Positions 31,449 to 42,699 of a stretch of DNA of 64,000 nt are shown here, piece by piece (positions within the stretch are counted from its first letter, which is position 1; each line of letters starts with the position of its first letter). Below the pieces are notes generated by a model that worked only from the letters and a program-made list of their open reading frames with translations, had not been told where the DNA came from and searched no databases. Made by a program: the position numbers and the translations under genes. This DNA is from Apoderus coryli (Eukaryota; Arthropoda; Insecta; Coleoptera; Attelabidae). Location: positions 12,930,001 through 12,994,000 of the forward strand of contig OU452198.1 in NCBI GenBank assembly GCA_911728435.2, given 5' to 3'.

Positions 31449-33440
31449 CATAATAATAATAATAATAATCTTTATTTCAGTATTATGCAATTACATAAAA
31501 TGAAACAAATCAAAACACAAAAACAGAACAAAACAAATATACAGATAGGTGTACACTATTCCCAAAATCTTATATCACTATTTTACAAATGTAATATATC
31601 TAAAGTTTATAGTATTAAATATACAAATCTACAACACAGCAAACAAATAATCATTAATAGAATAGGGTTCCAAATTCAGAAGTAGAGTTTTAACTTCATT
31701 CTTGAACTTTCTTATTGTCTATATTTGCTTAATAGTATTAGGCAACTTGTTAAAAAACTTTACACACATGAAATGTGGGCTAGTTTCAGATAGTGTAAGG
31801 CGGTGTCTTGGATATAATATATCATTAGTTCTGGTGTTGCACGCTGCAAGGATGTTTCAAAGAGAGTTGTATTTTTGAAGAAAAATAAAAGACATTCATA
31901 TACATATAAACCAAACACTGTTAAAAATTTTTCCTGTTTAAAATGATTTCTACAGCTCTCCCTATAAGATAAGCCCATAATGATTCTTAAAGTTCGTTTT
32001 TGAGCCACGAATATATTTTGCGTTTCAAGATCTTTGCCCCAAAAAATTATTCCATATCTAAGTAGGGATTCAAAATTTGCGTAATAAATAATTTTAAGAC
32101 ACTTTCTATTCAAATATTTACCTATAACACGAATTGCATAGCAAACGGAATTAAGTTTTTTTTTTAACAGTCTTATATGTTCTGACACCTAGAAGTTTAG
32201 CAGAATTTTTGTTTGAGTTTAAAATCGTTTCCAGCAATGGGCATATTATCCGGTTTTTGTATTCTCGAACTCTTTGTTCGGAAAAGAATGACACTAGTTT
32301 TAGACTCGTTAAGTACCAGTTTGTTTGCCGTGAGCCATTCTGATGTTCTTTCAAACAATTCTGAACATTCAGAAGTCAATTCAGTCAAAGTCTTCTCCCG
32401 AACTAGTAAAGTTGTGTCATCAACATAATTAATTATTTGCCTTGTGTCACTGTTAGCAATAGTACTAAAATCATTAATAAAAATAATAAACAATATTGGA
32501 CCCAAGATACTACCCTGAGCAATACCAAATTCTGTCGGTAAGAGATCTGACGCGTAATTACTGCCGCTTTTACTAATATTAATTTGCTGATACCTCCTAG
32601 CAGTCAGATATGAATATAGCCACTCCTTTGCCGTCCACGAACCCCATACCTATCCAATTTCTCGATCAGCAATGCCCTATCTAAACAATCGTAAGCTTTA
32701 GAGAGGTCTAGAAACATTCCGGCAGATAAATTACCGCTCTCCAAGCTCTTCAATATAGATCGGTTCAACTCAAACAATGCTGTATAAGTACTTTTACCTT
32801 TAATATAGCCATGTTAATTTTTATTAAATAGAGAACACGCATCAAAGAAACTCATCAATCTATCATACATTGCCATTTCAAAGAACTTGGAAAATCCCGA
32901 TAATATATTGATGGGTCTATAGTTACTAAACTGAGTGGAATCTCCACTTTTAAAAATTGGCTTCACAATTGCGTGTTTTAAGGGAGTCGGAAATATGCCA
33001 TATTTAAATGAGTTGTTTATAATGTAGCACAATACATTAGCAATTTCTGTGCTCGCTAGTTTTATTATGCTAGTAGGTATATTATCGATGCCAGATGAGT
33101 GTCTATTCTTTATACGTGAGGCCAAGTTCTGAATTTCAGATACCGTTGTAAGAAACATAGATTTGTTATTTATCGGAAATTTAGGCGAATAAGCTGTATG
33201 CTGTAACGTATTAATAATATTTGGAATTATTCTTAGCAAATAGCGATTATAATTGTTCGCTGTTTCTTTATCGCCTTGTAAAATACTATCGATCATTGTT
33301 GATTTCCCTCGAATTCCGTTACATACTGTCCACATTGACTTCATTTTGTTGTCAGATTTAGTAATGTTAGATTCGTAACATTTTATACGGTGCGATTTGA
33401 GTAAATTATCGTATTCTTTTTTCATGGACACATAGATATT
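31449..33440 (-). pseudogene. Non-LTR retrotransposon (CR1/Jockey-like), 5'-truncated
   Basis: The 3' end is marked at 31449-31482 by the minus-strand tail AATAAAG followed by ATT repeats. Going upstream the minus strand shows a C-terminal block (LRYGIIFWGKDLETQ, within 31760-32188), the thumb (KLVLNESKTSVILFRTKSS), motif C IINYVDDTTLL and motif B QGSILGPILFIIFINDF (32197-32505). Motif A FLDLSKAYDCLD is near 32690. The 205-codon fingers region (32814-33431) contains RHSSGIDNIPTSIIKLAS and NYRPINILSGFSKFFE. The order is that of a full reverse transcriptase. A few frameshifts and stops (for example at 32812) break it, and no endonuclease precedes it, so it is a truncated insertion of moderate age. 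Confidence 0.88.
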
Positions 33441-33930
33441 TTTGTGATTCCGATTTACTATGTAGACTATATATACGATATATACGAGTATGCAATCAGT
33501 GGCGGTTGGTGGGCACGTGCCCTACCTAAAAAATGAAGTAGAAAATATAATTTTCGATTTTATACTTCGCACCAGACCAGTGTGATTTCGCTAGAATTCC
33601 CTATAAAATTTTGCATTTGAAAATTGGAATCGAAGACGGCCCTCTCTATGCTATAGTGACTCTTGCAGCGCGTCTATTCACGGTAATGAAACAGAACGTA
33701 GGTCTTAGTACATACTACGATGCTCTTGGACACAACATTTTTGTGCCTCTATTGTTTTCTTTGCTTTGCTTCGCGAAAATGGTGCATTTTAGAGGGTATG
33801 TTAATAGAAACTTTTTTCCATATTTTTGGACGGGCTCTCGCATCCTAAAGTCCTGCGCATATATTATGAAACACCCTGTATATCTACTGTGCTTAAATGC
33901 AGGCCGATACTGTAGATGGGCAACGACTAT
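33441..33930. other. Unassigned stretch with transposon-end signatures
   Basis: CAGTGGCGGTTGGTGGGCAC at 33497-33516 looks like the terminus of a hAT-type element (CAGNGGCG ends), and GAAACACCCTGTATATC near 33870 like the end of a CAGGGTG foldback; neither partner end was found. The 126-codon open frame at 33611-33991 spans this junction and resembles no protein I know. Confidence 0.35.
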
Positions 33931-35835
33931 TAGACCAGGGTCGATAATTTTAAAAATGGTAAAAAGTGAAAAAAAAATTATAGTAGGATGATACCCATTG
34001 GAAAACGTTGAGAATATAACAAAAATGAAAGGAAAAATAAATTACGGGCGATCTGAGGTCGGGGAGGGGGTGAGTTTTTAAGGGTAAAAAACGGTTAATC
34101 TCGATTTCCGGTAAAACTGCAAGTCCTATGTAAAAAAGTTAAATAGCAAAGTTGTAGGTAATAAAAAGATCTACAACTTTTGTATCGACACTTTTTTCAC
34201 ATAACCTCAAAATTTATGTGAAAAATTCGAATAACAGAGTTTTTGGTTTTTTATTTTTATCTTTTGCAAAAAAAATTTATTTTTGCACGAAATCTGGTGA
34301 AAACTTACCTTTGTATATCCCAAACATACAATAATTTTTTTGATTTAAAATATTCATTTTTTCACCTTATTTTGACTTAATATCGAAAAAGCACCCTAAT
34401 TTTCAATCGAAAATATCTGCTTTTTAAAAAAGTTGATGTGTTTTTTGTTCGTTGAAATCTCTACTTTCTGAGGGTATAAAAAAATATATACACTACTATG
34501 GTAAATGTTCTCAGAAAATGGAAATAATGAAAAAAACTCGAATCCGAATTTTTTTTTTCTAATTACTTCTCCATTAGTTTTTGTCTCTTTGATGGCATTT
34601 CTTCGTCGTTAGATTCGACAAACCTTCCCGATTCTAGTAGATTTTCGAAATCTTCAAGACCATCACCGTCTTCGTCTCCAAGATTATTTCCGGTCTGCAT
34701 TGGTTCTTCATGCACAATTTCATCTGAATCATCATCTTCCTCGTAGGTTTTTTCTTCCACATTGAAGCATGTTTCAGAACCATGACAATTTGAGCATTTT
34801 AAACCATGTTTTCGGCGCGTTGATGTTGCTTCCAGCCCCAATCTGTTGCTGTCAGTTCGTTACCCAGCCAAGTCTGAAGCTGATAATATGCCCTGTAACA
34901 ATGTTGTTCTGCTGCACCTTCTGTGAGTGGGAGATTGGCCAATATGAAAGAAGATTTAATTCTTGTCAATTGATATTTTTGAAATCTTAATTGGTTCAGT
35001 GTTATATCATTTTTACATTTATTAATAGATTTGATTAATTGTAATCGATTTTTTTTTATATCTTCTTTGTTCGCATCTTTTTTATAAAAAATATTGGCCA
35101 AATTTGACACATTTTTATCGGCGAATAAAGAGTTCAGGATACTTTTCTTTCCTTTTCTAGCAAATCCAGATGTTGTATCGCAACCAGAAAAACAATGGAG
35201 AAATGCAACGATATTTTTTAAGGATTCATATTTGAAACTATTAGATTATTATTTGCATTTTCTGAGAACATTTACTATAGTAGTGTATATTGTTTTTATA
35301 CCATTAGAAAGTAGAGATTTCAACGAACAAAAAACACACAAACTTTTTTAAAAAGCAGATATTTTGACCTGAGAATTTTCGATCGAAAATTAGGGTGTTT
35401 TTTCCATATTAAGTCAAAATAAGGTGAAAAATAAATATTTTAAATCAAAAAAATTACTGTGTGTTTGGGACATACAAAGGTAAGTTTTCACCAAATTTCG
35501 TGAAAAAATAAAAATTTTTGCAAAAGATAAAAATAAAAAACCAAAAACTCGGTTATTCGTATTTTTCACATAAATTTTAAGGTTATGTGAAAAAAATGTC
35601 AATACAAAAGTTGTAGATCTTTTTATTACCTACAACTTTGCCATTTAACTTTTTTTCATAGGACTTGCTGTTTTACCGAAAATCGAGATTAACCGGTTTT
35701 TACCCTTAAAAACTCACCCCCTCCCCCTTCCCGACCTCAGATCGCCCGTAATTTATTTTTCCTTTCATTTTTGTTATATTCTCTACCTTTTCCAATGGGT
35801 ATCATCCTACTATATTTTTTTTTGGTCTCAAAAAT
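33931..35835 (-). mobile_element. Long-TIR element A, copy 1
   Basis: Arms of roughly 600 bases (about 33985-34560 and 35225-35825) are reverse complements. Markers such as ATTACGGGCGATCTGAGGTC, AAAACTGCAAGTCCTATG and AAAGTTGTAGGTAATAAAAA lie in both, in opposite orientation. The left end begins near AGACCAGGGTCGATAATTTT. The same end is found reversed at the right of copy 2 (54380-54400), whereas the right end of copy 1 is cut short. The 650-bp centre encodes a broken protein on the minus strand. Element class is not established. The coding part is of a type seen in many repetitive insect proteins. Confidence 0.82.
34563..35225 (-). pseudogene. GCDTTS/WLGN-type transposon-associated protein, fragment
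   Basis: On the minus strand the centre of element A reads FLHCFSGCDTTSGFARKGKK, then a linker with SILNSLFADKNVSNLANIF. ANLPLTEGAAEQHCYRAYYQ and LQTWLGNELTATDWGWKQ follow, and after a frame change RRKHGLKCSNCHGSE and an acidic tail (YEEDDDSDEIVHEEP). The chain GCDTTS, then AAxQHxYRxYxQxQxWLGN, then a Cys-rich end is familiar from a repetitive insect protein group whose function is undetermined. The Cys-rich end here is shortened. I infer that it is the C-terminal part of the element's own protein. The N-terminal part is missing, so arms this long have replaced most of the gene. Confidence 0.65.
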
Positions 35836-35847
35836 GATCTATCGATA

Positions 35848-35897
35848 TGGTACTCTGACGAACTCTTAATAAGAGCGAAACGAATTCGTCAGTATCG
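35848..35897 (+). ncRNA. Hammerhead ribozyme motif 5, type I with GUC site
   Basis: This is the most complete copy. Stem I strand UGGUACU precedes core CUGACGA (CUGANGA). Stem II is CUCUU/AAGAG with loop AAU, closed by an unpaired A and C next to the cores. GAAAC follows, and stem III is the palindrome ACGAAUUCGU. Cleavage falls after C of GUC at 35890. The return strand AGUAUCG pairs with UGGUACU over seven positions (five Watson-Crick, two G-U). It begins about a dozen bases after the truncated right arm of element A. RNA cleaved here would start at 35891. Confidence 0.75.
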
Positions 35898-37085
35898 GTC
35901 GACCCATGCCTCGGTCTGGTTCTACTGAATTAGACTGAGGCCCTGCTAAATTAAGTCCCTTGTGTAGGTAACACCAGTAATTTTGTCCGCAATGCCACGA
36001 AATTATTGTTCATTTTATTATATTTTAAAGCGAGGTTTGACATGACAAATTTCTTAAGTAACCTTTGGAACATGGCATCTTGGCCAACGATATTGTGGCT
36101 TTGGTAAAAAATTAGTAAAACAGCTATTTGCTGTAAATTGGGACGGGCGAATACTAAAAATTAAGGTATACTCGCTAATTACATCATCAAATTTATCAAA
36201 TTTATTTATCTCATAGAACCACATATGTATCTACCTATCATAAATACGTTGTTGTTTTTCTTCGTTAATTTACGCAATTTATGACCATGATATTACAACA
36301 GATGATTATATACAGAAAACGAGAAAAAAATTATTTAATATCTTTATTCCTGAATCTTCAATCTTTATTATCTTCACATTAAGCAACAAAGTAACAATGG
36401 AGGAAGAGCATATAATAATAAAATTGAAACGAATAATAATAGAGGCTATTATTTTTACTTTTATATTACTCTTCATATTTGTATTCTTTGTAATTAGGTA
36501 TGAGTTCAAAAGAAACTTTTCTTGTATTGACTAAATTCCCTTTTTTATTAAAAATTGTAAACCGTAATTGAAAATGTAAGTGAAATGTCATAAGACCGAT
36601 TTTTGAGAAATTAATTAAATATAATTATTAGGTAGCACTCTAACAAGACTTAAAGATAATTTTCCTTTAAATATTATGTTAATTTTAGAAAACAAATTAA
36701 ATTTTTACGGGCTGTGTCCGAAACCAGGAGAATTTGGAGATGTTTGGAGACAAGAGATTAGACAATTATACTAAATTTGAGATTAAAATATTAACATAGA
36801 TAAAAGATAAATCATATCAAGGCGCATTGAAATAATATACCGTCAAAGCAAGATTGCATACAAAAAGTATCAAATTTAACTGATATGATAAAATCAAATG
36901 GGACACACCATGATTAAGAGCATACAAGATAATGGATGGATTGAAGGAAATTCGTTAGTGGAAGACCAAATAAAAGTGGAGTTCTATTTGCTAATTTTAA
37001 AAGTGATATGTTGATCTTACACTGAACCGAAAAGGTACGTGATATTAATAAAAAAGTGCTTCAAATCAATGAACGTCAACATTAA
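35898..37085. other. Sequence downstream of hammerhead 5; no gene recognised
   Basis: 35900-36130 has higher complexity (CGACCCATGCCTCGGTCTGG, CCTGCTAAATTAAGTCCC). It would be the 5' part of any transcript released by the ribozyme, but it contains no open frame of note. The rest is AT-rich and unassigned. Confidence 0.4.
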
Positions 37086-37087
37086 AT

Positions 37088-37535
37088 TTGAGCCGATGAT
37101 GGGTGACATTAATACAATAACCGTTCGTACATTAATTCGGTAGCGAATTCTGTACGTTGATTTAATAAATAAAGAACATAAATTTATGCTCGCCGGTTAT
37201 TGATCTTACGAATGATGGACATTAATTTATAACCTCTGTACATTAAACCGATGTTAGCAGGTTGTTAAGGTTACGAACGATGAAGATTAGTTTATGTCTC
37301 CAATACGTAAAACCGATGTTAGCTGGTTATTAATATTACGAACGATGAACATTAATCTATGATTTTTGTACATTAAACCGATGTCAGCTGGTTATTAATG
37401 TTACGAACGATGAACATTAATCTATGATTTTTGTACATTAAACCGATGTCAGCTGGTTATTAATGTTACGAACAATAAACATGAATCTATGACTATGGTA
37501 CGTTAAACCAATGTTAGCTGATGATTACATTGGGT
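37088..37535. repeat. Minisatellite, 65-bp unit, about 6 copies
   Basis: The landmark AAACCGATGT recurs with exact 65-base spacing (CCG at 37248, 37313, 37378, 37443, then CCA at 37508). Each unit reads roughly ACCGATGTCAGCTGGTTATT, then AATGTTACGAACGATGAACA, then TTAATCTATGATTTTTGTAC. The two central units (37378-37507) are nearly identical. Units on the left decay progressively to about 37090. A tandem repeat of this period is independent of the transposons around it. Confidence 0.85.
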
Positions 37536-37839
37536 TACAATAATTGTTTTACGTAATTATGTTCGCCAGAAATTATTATTACGAAAGATTGAGATTATTG
37601 TTCTGTATTCAATCAATAATCGCGAGCATATACATATGTAGTATGTGTACTGCAAAGTGCAGTATGGTTCAAATATACTAGTACCAATGGTTAGAGAACT
37701 TAAAAGCCCAAATAAGACTCAAAATTATCTTGCTGTACGTCCATTGATTTGATGCACCTGCTTTGTAAATAAATTAAATTATATTTGTACGACACTCGAA
37801 ATCTAAAGGCTTTATTTTTATTTTAGTTAATATTAAATG

Positions 37840-38398
37840 CTAAACATGTGAGGTGAATAGGGAGAAAAAACTATATTTGGAAACTAAAGTCCGCGGAAAT
37901 TCTTCTAAACAAAATTGGAAATTATTACGAGATCTAAACATTTATGCAAGGGAAAATATCACAATACCGTCTTCTATTCATGATGTTGATAATATTAATG
38001 ATTTTTTTGTGGCCACTTCTTCCAACAATCCGGACCCAGGAACGATCAATGCTTTGAATTTACAATGGTGGATCATGGGGAGATACTTGATGCATTGCTT
38101 GGGATTAAGTCAAATCTGGGCTTTGGGGAGTCTGCTGTGTCTCTACTCGGAACATATTTGAATGATAGAAGTCAGGTTGTCATTTTGGGAACGGCAGTGT
38201 CTGGGCCCAGGACATTGCGTAGTGGTGTGCCGCAGGGCCTTTTTTATGTATCAGGGTTTTTGTTGTTGTTATTATTATGCAGCTATCTTTAGTATTGCTA
38301 ATATGTTAAGCTAGGAGGCTGTGCATCGACTTCACCTTTTGTGTAACTTTTCTAAGTTCTCAATAAAGTCATTTATTATATTATTATTATTATTAATC
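37840..38398 (+). pseudogene. Non-LTR retrotransposon, internally deleted copy with ATT tail
   Basis: A pre-RT region (REKKLYLETKVRGNSSKQNW, then LLRDLNIYARENI) in one frame is joined near 38062 to a mid-RT piece in another frame: VDHGEILDALLG, FGESAVSLLGTYLNDRSQVV and LRSGVPQG (motif B). It then breaks into non-RT sequence and ends with CAATAAAGTCATTTATTATA and ATT repeats at 38375-38398. Motif A's DFSKAFD and motif C's (Y/F)xDD are both absent, so more than half of the RT is deleted. The family resembles the CR1/Jockey-like elements at 31.4 kb in its tail. Confidence 0.78.
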
Positions 38399-38399
38399 A

Positions 38400-40030
38400 A
38401 AATAACAGGTTTTTAGGTAAACAGTGTGCGCCTTTAGAATAGACTTATAGGACTCATACGGTTGAATTGCAGATTTTCTTCCTTTAAGGTTTATTATATG
38501 TTCTTCTATTTCTTGAACTGTTTTAGCACAAAATAAAAAAGACTCTTGAGAGTCTTTTATTGTGTACTTTAAATGGCTTATCTTTCCACTGGCACCTTTG
38601 GAACATAGCTTAGCGGATAGCACTAAATATCTATAAAGATCCCATAAAATTTCTCCCCTCGTATCGGCGGGTTTTCAACATTACAAAGGAATACCGCACT
38701 GTGTTTTTTTTCGTTTTAAACTGACTTTAGTTTTGTACTTTACCTAAGGGTATTTATATAAAAGGATTACTACTTACCTTATATTTCTACATTTGTTGTA
38801 TTATTTGGGAACAAATTTTAAAAATAGATTTAGGAACACACTTCACTTTTCAACTGTATACATTTAACTAAACAAAACAAAAAGGACGCGAAAACAAAAA
38901 GTCTATGAGAATGTCAATGTTTTGAGTATTCAGTATATGGTCCGGGTGCACTGATTTGCGCGCGTTATTCAGAATTTAACGGTTAGGTTCGTAAAATTAA
39001 TGCTTAGCATCCATTGAATCAACGATGATCGTTTATTGGTTTTTATGTTCGCTGTTCGTAGGTGTATGATATACAAATAATTGTGTTAAAGGCGAAGAGC
39101 ATAAATTAATAAATTTAAAACATTGAAGCAATAAATAGTGACATTATATTGATAAAAAAAAACATAAATTTTCGATGTCTTGCATTTATTGATTAATGTT
39201 TCATCGTACATTGATTCTATGTATGAAATTATCAATCTATGATCAAAATTCATTGTAACAGTGACCAATTCATCATATTAATGTTCAAAATATTGATGAC
39301 AACCATTAATTTGTTTCACGTACAATATTTTTTTCAGTATAGGAAAACCAGAGAATGATAGGTAATTGTTGTCTAAAGATCTAGAGGTTTGGACATAGGT
39401 GATGTTTAGTAGTAAAAGGGAACACAGTGTGGAAAAGGGTGGTCGAAGAGCTAATCAAGGAGAGGAAGGAATATAAGCGTGAAAGTCAACAGAATGTCAA
39501 ACATATGTTAAACCAAATTTAAGGTTAGAACATACGTGTTGTTATTATATTAGAGGTGATTGGTAGACAAGAACTATACTAAAGGTGGTTAAAATATGTG
39601 AGGGGAGAAATGTGGGTTTAGAAAGTAGATAGACGACTTTATTGATGGGGTTAATTATGGAAAATTAAAGAGTTGAAAAAGAAAAGGCACCCAAATTCTA
39701 ATTGATGGTTCAAACATTTTATTAATACTTGTTTATTGTTTCTGTAAAAACTTTAAAATCATCTTTTCATAAAGGATCGGACAACGTAAGAATTAATTTA
39801 CACTCGCTAAGGATCTTGATTTATGAATGATAGATTTACTATCTTAAATTAGACGCCTTGTATGTTTTTAGACTAGAATTCTAAATAATACGTTTTTAAA
39901 TGATTTGGCAGCACTTCATATTTTTATCAAAAATTAAAGATAACACTTACGGATAATTCTCAGTAAACATTAACAGAAGCCCTTCGTAATCCATCAAATT
40001 CAATTCGGCTGCAAACATTTTTTAAGCAAT
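38400..40030. other. About 1.6 kb without recognisable genes
   Basis: A 76-codon minus-strand frame (38393-38623) overlaps the previous element's tail and has no known motif. 39000-39330 is rich in ATTAAT, TTGATT and ATGTTC words that loosely recall the 65-bp minisatellite units but show no fixed period. Confidence 0.35.
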
Positions 40031-40035
40031 ACATT

Positions 40036-40830
40036 TATAATAATAATAATAATAATCTTTATTGACTACGTTTTGTACAAAACAATTGCAGTACGTCAAA
40101 ATACAAAAACCATATCTACAACAAAAAACATGAAAGTTTTCCCAGCGACTAATTGCTAAAATGTACAACTTCCTGGGAATATTCTTCCACAGAATAAAAA
40201 GCACGCTTGAGCAAGTATGATTTAATAGTTCTTTTGAACATTTCTGAACTGTACTCCCGGACCCTACAACCGAATCTGTAGGGAATTCTTTGCAGACTTA
40301 GTCAATCTCCATCGCCGAGCCCGTACCAAGTCCGCAGATCTCGTACCGTACTCATGACAAGTTGAGTTAATACACAAATCGGGCTTACATCTGTGAATCT
40401 CAAGCAGTTGATAATATATATATATAAAGACGGGAGAGGCATTATATTGAGAGATTTGAAAATGGGCTTGCAATGCTCCAGATATCCAGCATTTGCCAGA
40501 ATGCGAACCACCTACCTACCCCAGACACTCACTCCATAAGAAATATGAGAATGGAACAGTGAGAAATAAACAGTTCTCAGAGCTTGCTGACTCAGACAAT
40601 GTCTGAGCCTCCTAATAACGTAAATACTAGAAGACAACTTACCCCTGAGAAAATCAACGTGCGACGCCCAGCAAAGCGCATCATCAACAATAATCCCCAA
40701 TAAGTTGGCTGTTCGTCCCCGAGCATGACCACTAGCACTAGAAAATGTAAGTCTCTGGGTCTTATCAATATTTAGTTTCAGCAGATTACTAGTGAACCAG
40801 CCATTCGCAACTCTCTCAAGGTGCAAGTAT
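40036..40830 (-). pseudogene. Non-LTR retrotransposon 3' part (thumb to tail)
   Basis: The ATT-repeat tail with AATAAAG on the minus strand lies at 40037-40066. Upstream come the C-terminal block (LPREYSS-like region near 40255, then KRTIKSYLLKRAFYS near 40215), HRCKPDLCINSTCHEYGTRS (near 40350), the spacer with YLEHCKPIFKSLNIMPLPSL, and the thumb with WFTSNLLKLNIDKTQRLTFS and LLGIIVDDALCWASHV within 40512-40826. Order and spacing are normal for the end of a CR1/Jockey-like RT, with frameshifts at about 40510 and 40300. It stops abruptly at about 40828, just where the next RT piece begins. Confidence 0.8.
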
Positions 40831-40872
40831 TTCCGTCAATTTATAATTTAGCTTGTTTTTAGTTTCTGCATT

Positions 40873-41379
40873 TTAGTGACAGCGCGTTTGGGTTACCGTT
40901 TGGGTTTGAGACCAGATTAGAACCGAAATGGTACGGAAAGCTACACTACCGCAAGCAGTAACGTAACGGTTAATAACGAAATACGGAGACACCAAAATCT
41001 CCAGTAAAAGGTTATTAACACAAACGAATTCATTACCGAAACCTATTCCAACGACAAACTCATTAATCAAGACCCTCATTCTGGACTCAACACTATAGTC
41101 TACCTCTTTTGCCAAGAAACGAATATGGTTAGCATTTTTAAAATTCACCAAATCATTAGCGACACAGTAAGTTTGCATTTCTTCCAAACACGCACGACCT
41201 TTAGTAATTAAATCCTGAATATTATCAGCGGATATAACAACTGAGATATCGTCGGCAAAAAGCGATATATGTTTAGCAGATTTTATTTGAGCAGATATAT
41301 CCGAAATAAGTAAAATGAAAATCAACGGCACTGCCCTGAGGGACGCCATCGTCCAACTCAAGCACCGATGATCTAACAA
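40873..41379 (-). pseudogene. Second, different non-LTR RT fragment
   Basis: A 168-codon minus-strand frame carries ALRAVPLIFILLISDISAQI (degraded motif B), KHISLFADDISVVISADNI (motif C, FADD), and a thumb segment YCVANDLVNFKNANHIRFL. The thumb is already present here, and the neighbouring piece at 40512-40826 has its own thumb. So the two are parts of different elements lying head to tail, not one gene. The remaining C-terminal reading (40873-41090) contains no recognisable RT motif. Confidence 0.7.
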
Positions 41380-41687
41380 TGAGAAGAAATTCTACAAGAT
41401 GACGGCCCAATAAATCGAGGAACAGCTATTCTTACCAACTTTGTTAAAGTCTTAATAATTTTAGTTTAAAATGATATAAAAAACCACAACTCGATATCCC
41501 TTTGTAATGTTAATACCGACTGTAGCCGTCCATAGGCGCACCCTTTTAACTTTTCATAACAATACATGTCCTACGATATTTTAAAAATCTTTTATGTATT
41601 AACAATTGTATGTTCAAGAATTGCTTGTTACATAAAGCAACAAGACTTTAAGTTATGTTGGAAATTTGTTTTACACTACCATGCTTT

Positions 41688-41729
41688 CACCAGACGGCCG
41701 TTTCGTCGATCCACGACTGGTCAGTGGTG
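41688..41729 (-). ncRNA. Hammerhead ribozyme motif 6, core-damaged
   Basis: On the minus strand stem I CACCA/UGGUG is perfect. Stem II is GUCG/CGAC with loop UGGAU, placed directly against the cores as in canonical hammerheads. GAAAC, palindromic stem III ACGGCCGU and the GUC cleavage site are all present. The core reads CUGACCA, so the essential G of CUGANGA is C. This should be inactive, although every helix is intact. Confidence 0.6.
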
Positions 41730-41874
41730 ATCGGCAGGCAGTGTGACCCAAATTTACAAAGAGCTTATACGAGCACGAGAACTGATTGAGAGAGAGAGAG
41801 AGATGTTTTTTGATTCAATCAATTCTCGTGCTAGTATAAGCTCTTTGTAAATTTGGGTCACACTGCCTGCCGAT

Positions 41875-41916
41875 CACCACTGATCAGTCGTGGATCGACG
41901 AAACGGCCGCCTGGTG
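41875..41916 (+). ncRNA. Hammerhead ribozyme motif 7, core-damaged
   Basis: This is the mirror partner of the previous motif on the plus strand. Stem I CACCA/UGGUG and stem II GUCG/CGAC are intact. The core reads CUGAUCA (G to C, as in the partner), and the base before the cleavage position is C instead of U (GGCCGCC). Because both arms share the G-to-C change, it predates the inversion or was copied between the arms. Confidence 0.58.
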
Positions 41917-41992
41917 AAATCATGGTAGTGTGAAACAAATTTCCAACATAACTTAAAGTCTTGTTGCTTTATGTAACAAGCAATTCTTAAAT

Positions 41993-42690
41993 AAAGCCTC
42001 CCTGCTAGGGGATTCGGGCGCATCTAGTGTTGGCAATAGGATATAATGGAGTTGTTACTTCTTGTCCGGCCATCGTTTGTGACCTTTGTTTCACCCGGCA
42101 TATTGCCTGTTCACGCTAGGTGTCGCCAAAAACATCTCTCTCTCTCCCAATTGTATGTTCATTTGTATAAAAGTATACTGTATTTTTCCTTGCCGCTCCA
42201 ACACGGCAACATATAAACCTACGCTCAAAAAGACTGTTTTTGTTTTTAGAAGCTTAGACATAGATGCACACGTACCTAGTCTGTGTTCTACTAAAGGTAT
42301 GTTCCCTTTATAATAATTAAAACTATTGTTAATACTTGTTATGCATATAAGTAGATACATTTTTAATAATATGCTTGTGATATTATACAAACAACAAATT
42401 TTACTCACTTAGTCAGTAACATTTTCTATAGAACGTAAAAATTTTATAATATGTGTATCCGTCACTTCATTATTTTCAGAGCTTAACTGATGATAAATAT
42501 TTAAAAGAAGACGCTGGCTTTGCACACGTAAATTTTAATGCTTAAAATCCCAACGTGCTCCGCTCGTGTCGTATACTGGCCGTGTCTGATACAGTAACTG
42601 CAAAAAGTTTAATCCACTTAAGGTTTTATTAAAAATTATATCTAATTTGATAGATTTTCTTTCAATTTGTTAATCTAAGAAAAAGTATTG
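41993..42690. other. Unassigned stretch
   Basis: Overlapping frames on both strands at 42086-42408 show no known motif. TTTCACCCGGCATATTGCC near 42090 and CTCTCTCTCTCCC at 42137-42149 are the only notable words. No gene is called. Confidence 0.35.
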
Positions 42691-42699
42691 AACAGATCA

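Larger units (their letters stand above)
41612..41992. repeat. Near-perfect palindrome carrying two hammerhead-like motifs
   Basis: Arms of about 180 bases mirror each other around an AG-repeat near 41792-41806. AAGAATTGCTTGTTACATAA at the left is matched at about 41975-41992, TTACAAAGAGCTTATACGAG is matched at about 41833-41852, and the hammerhead regions mirror at 41688 and 41875. Differences between arms are few (single bases). The opposed arrangement recalls the inverted end repeats of Penelope-like elements. The palindrome is followed by a decayed tract (42015-42060) with CGCATCTAGTGTTGGCAATA, also seen after the motif at 48.7 kb. Confidence 0.85.

Noticed and set aside
33611..33991. Open frame of 126 codons, plus strand
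   Set aside because: It spans the junction of unrelated element ends and reads into the arm of element A. Composition and content match no protein I know.
37088..37535. CRISPR-like array
   Set aside because: The 65-base units repeat as a whole without unique spacers, in an evidently eukaryotic sequence. It is a minisatellite.
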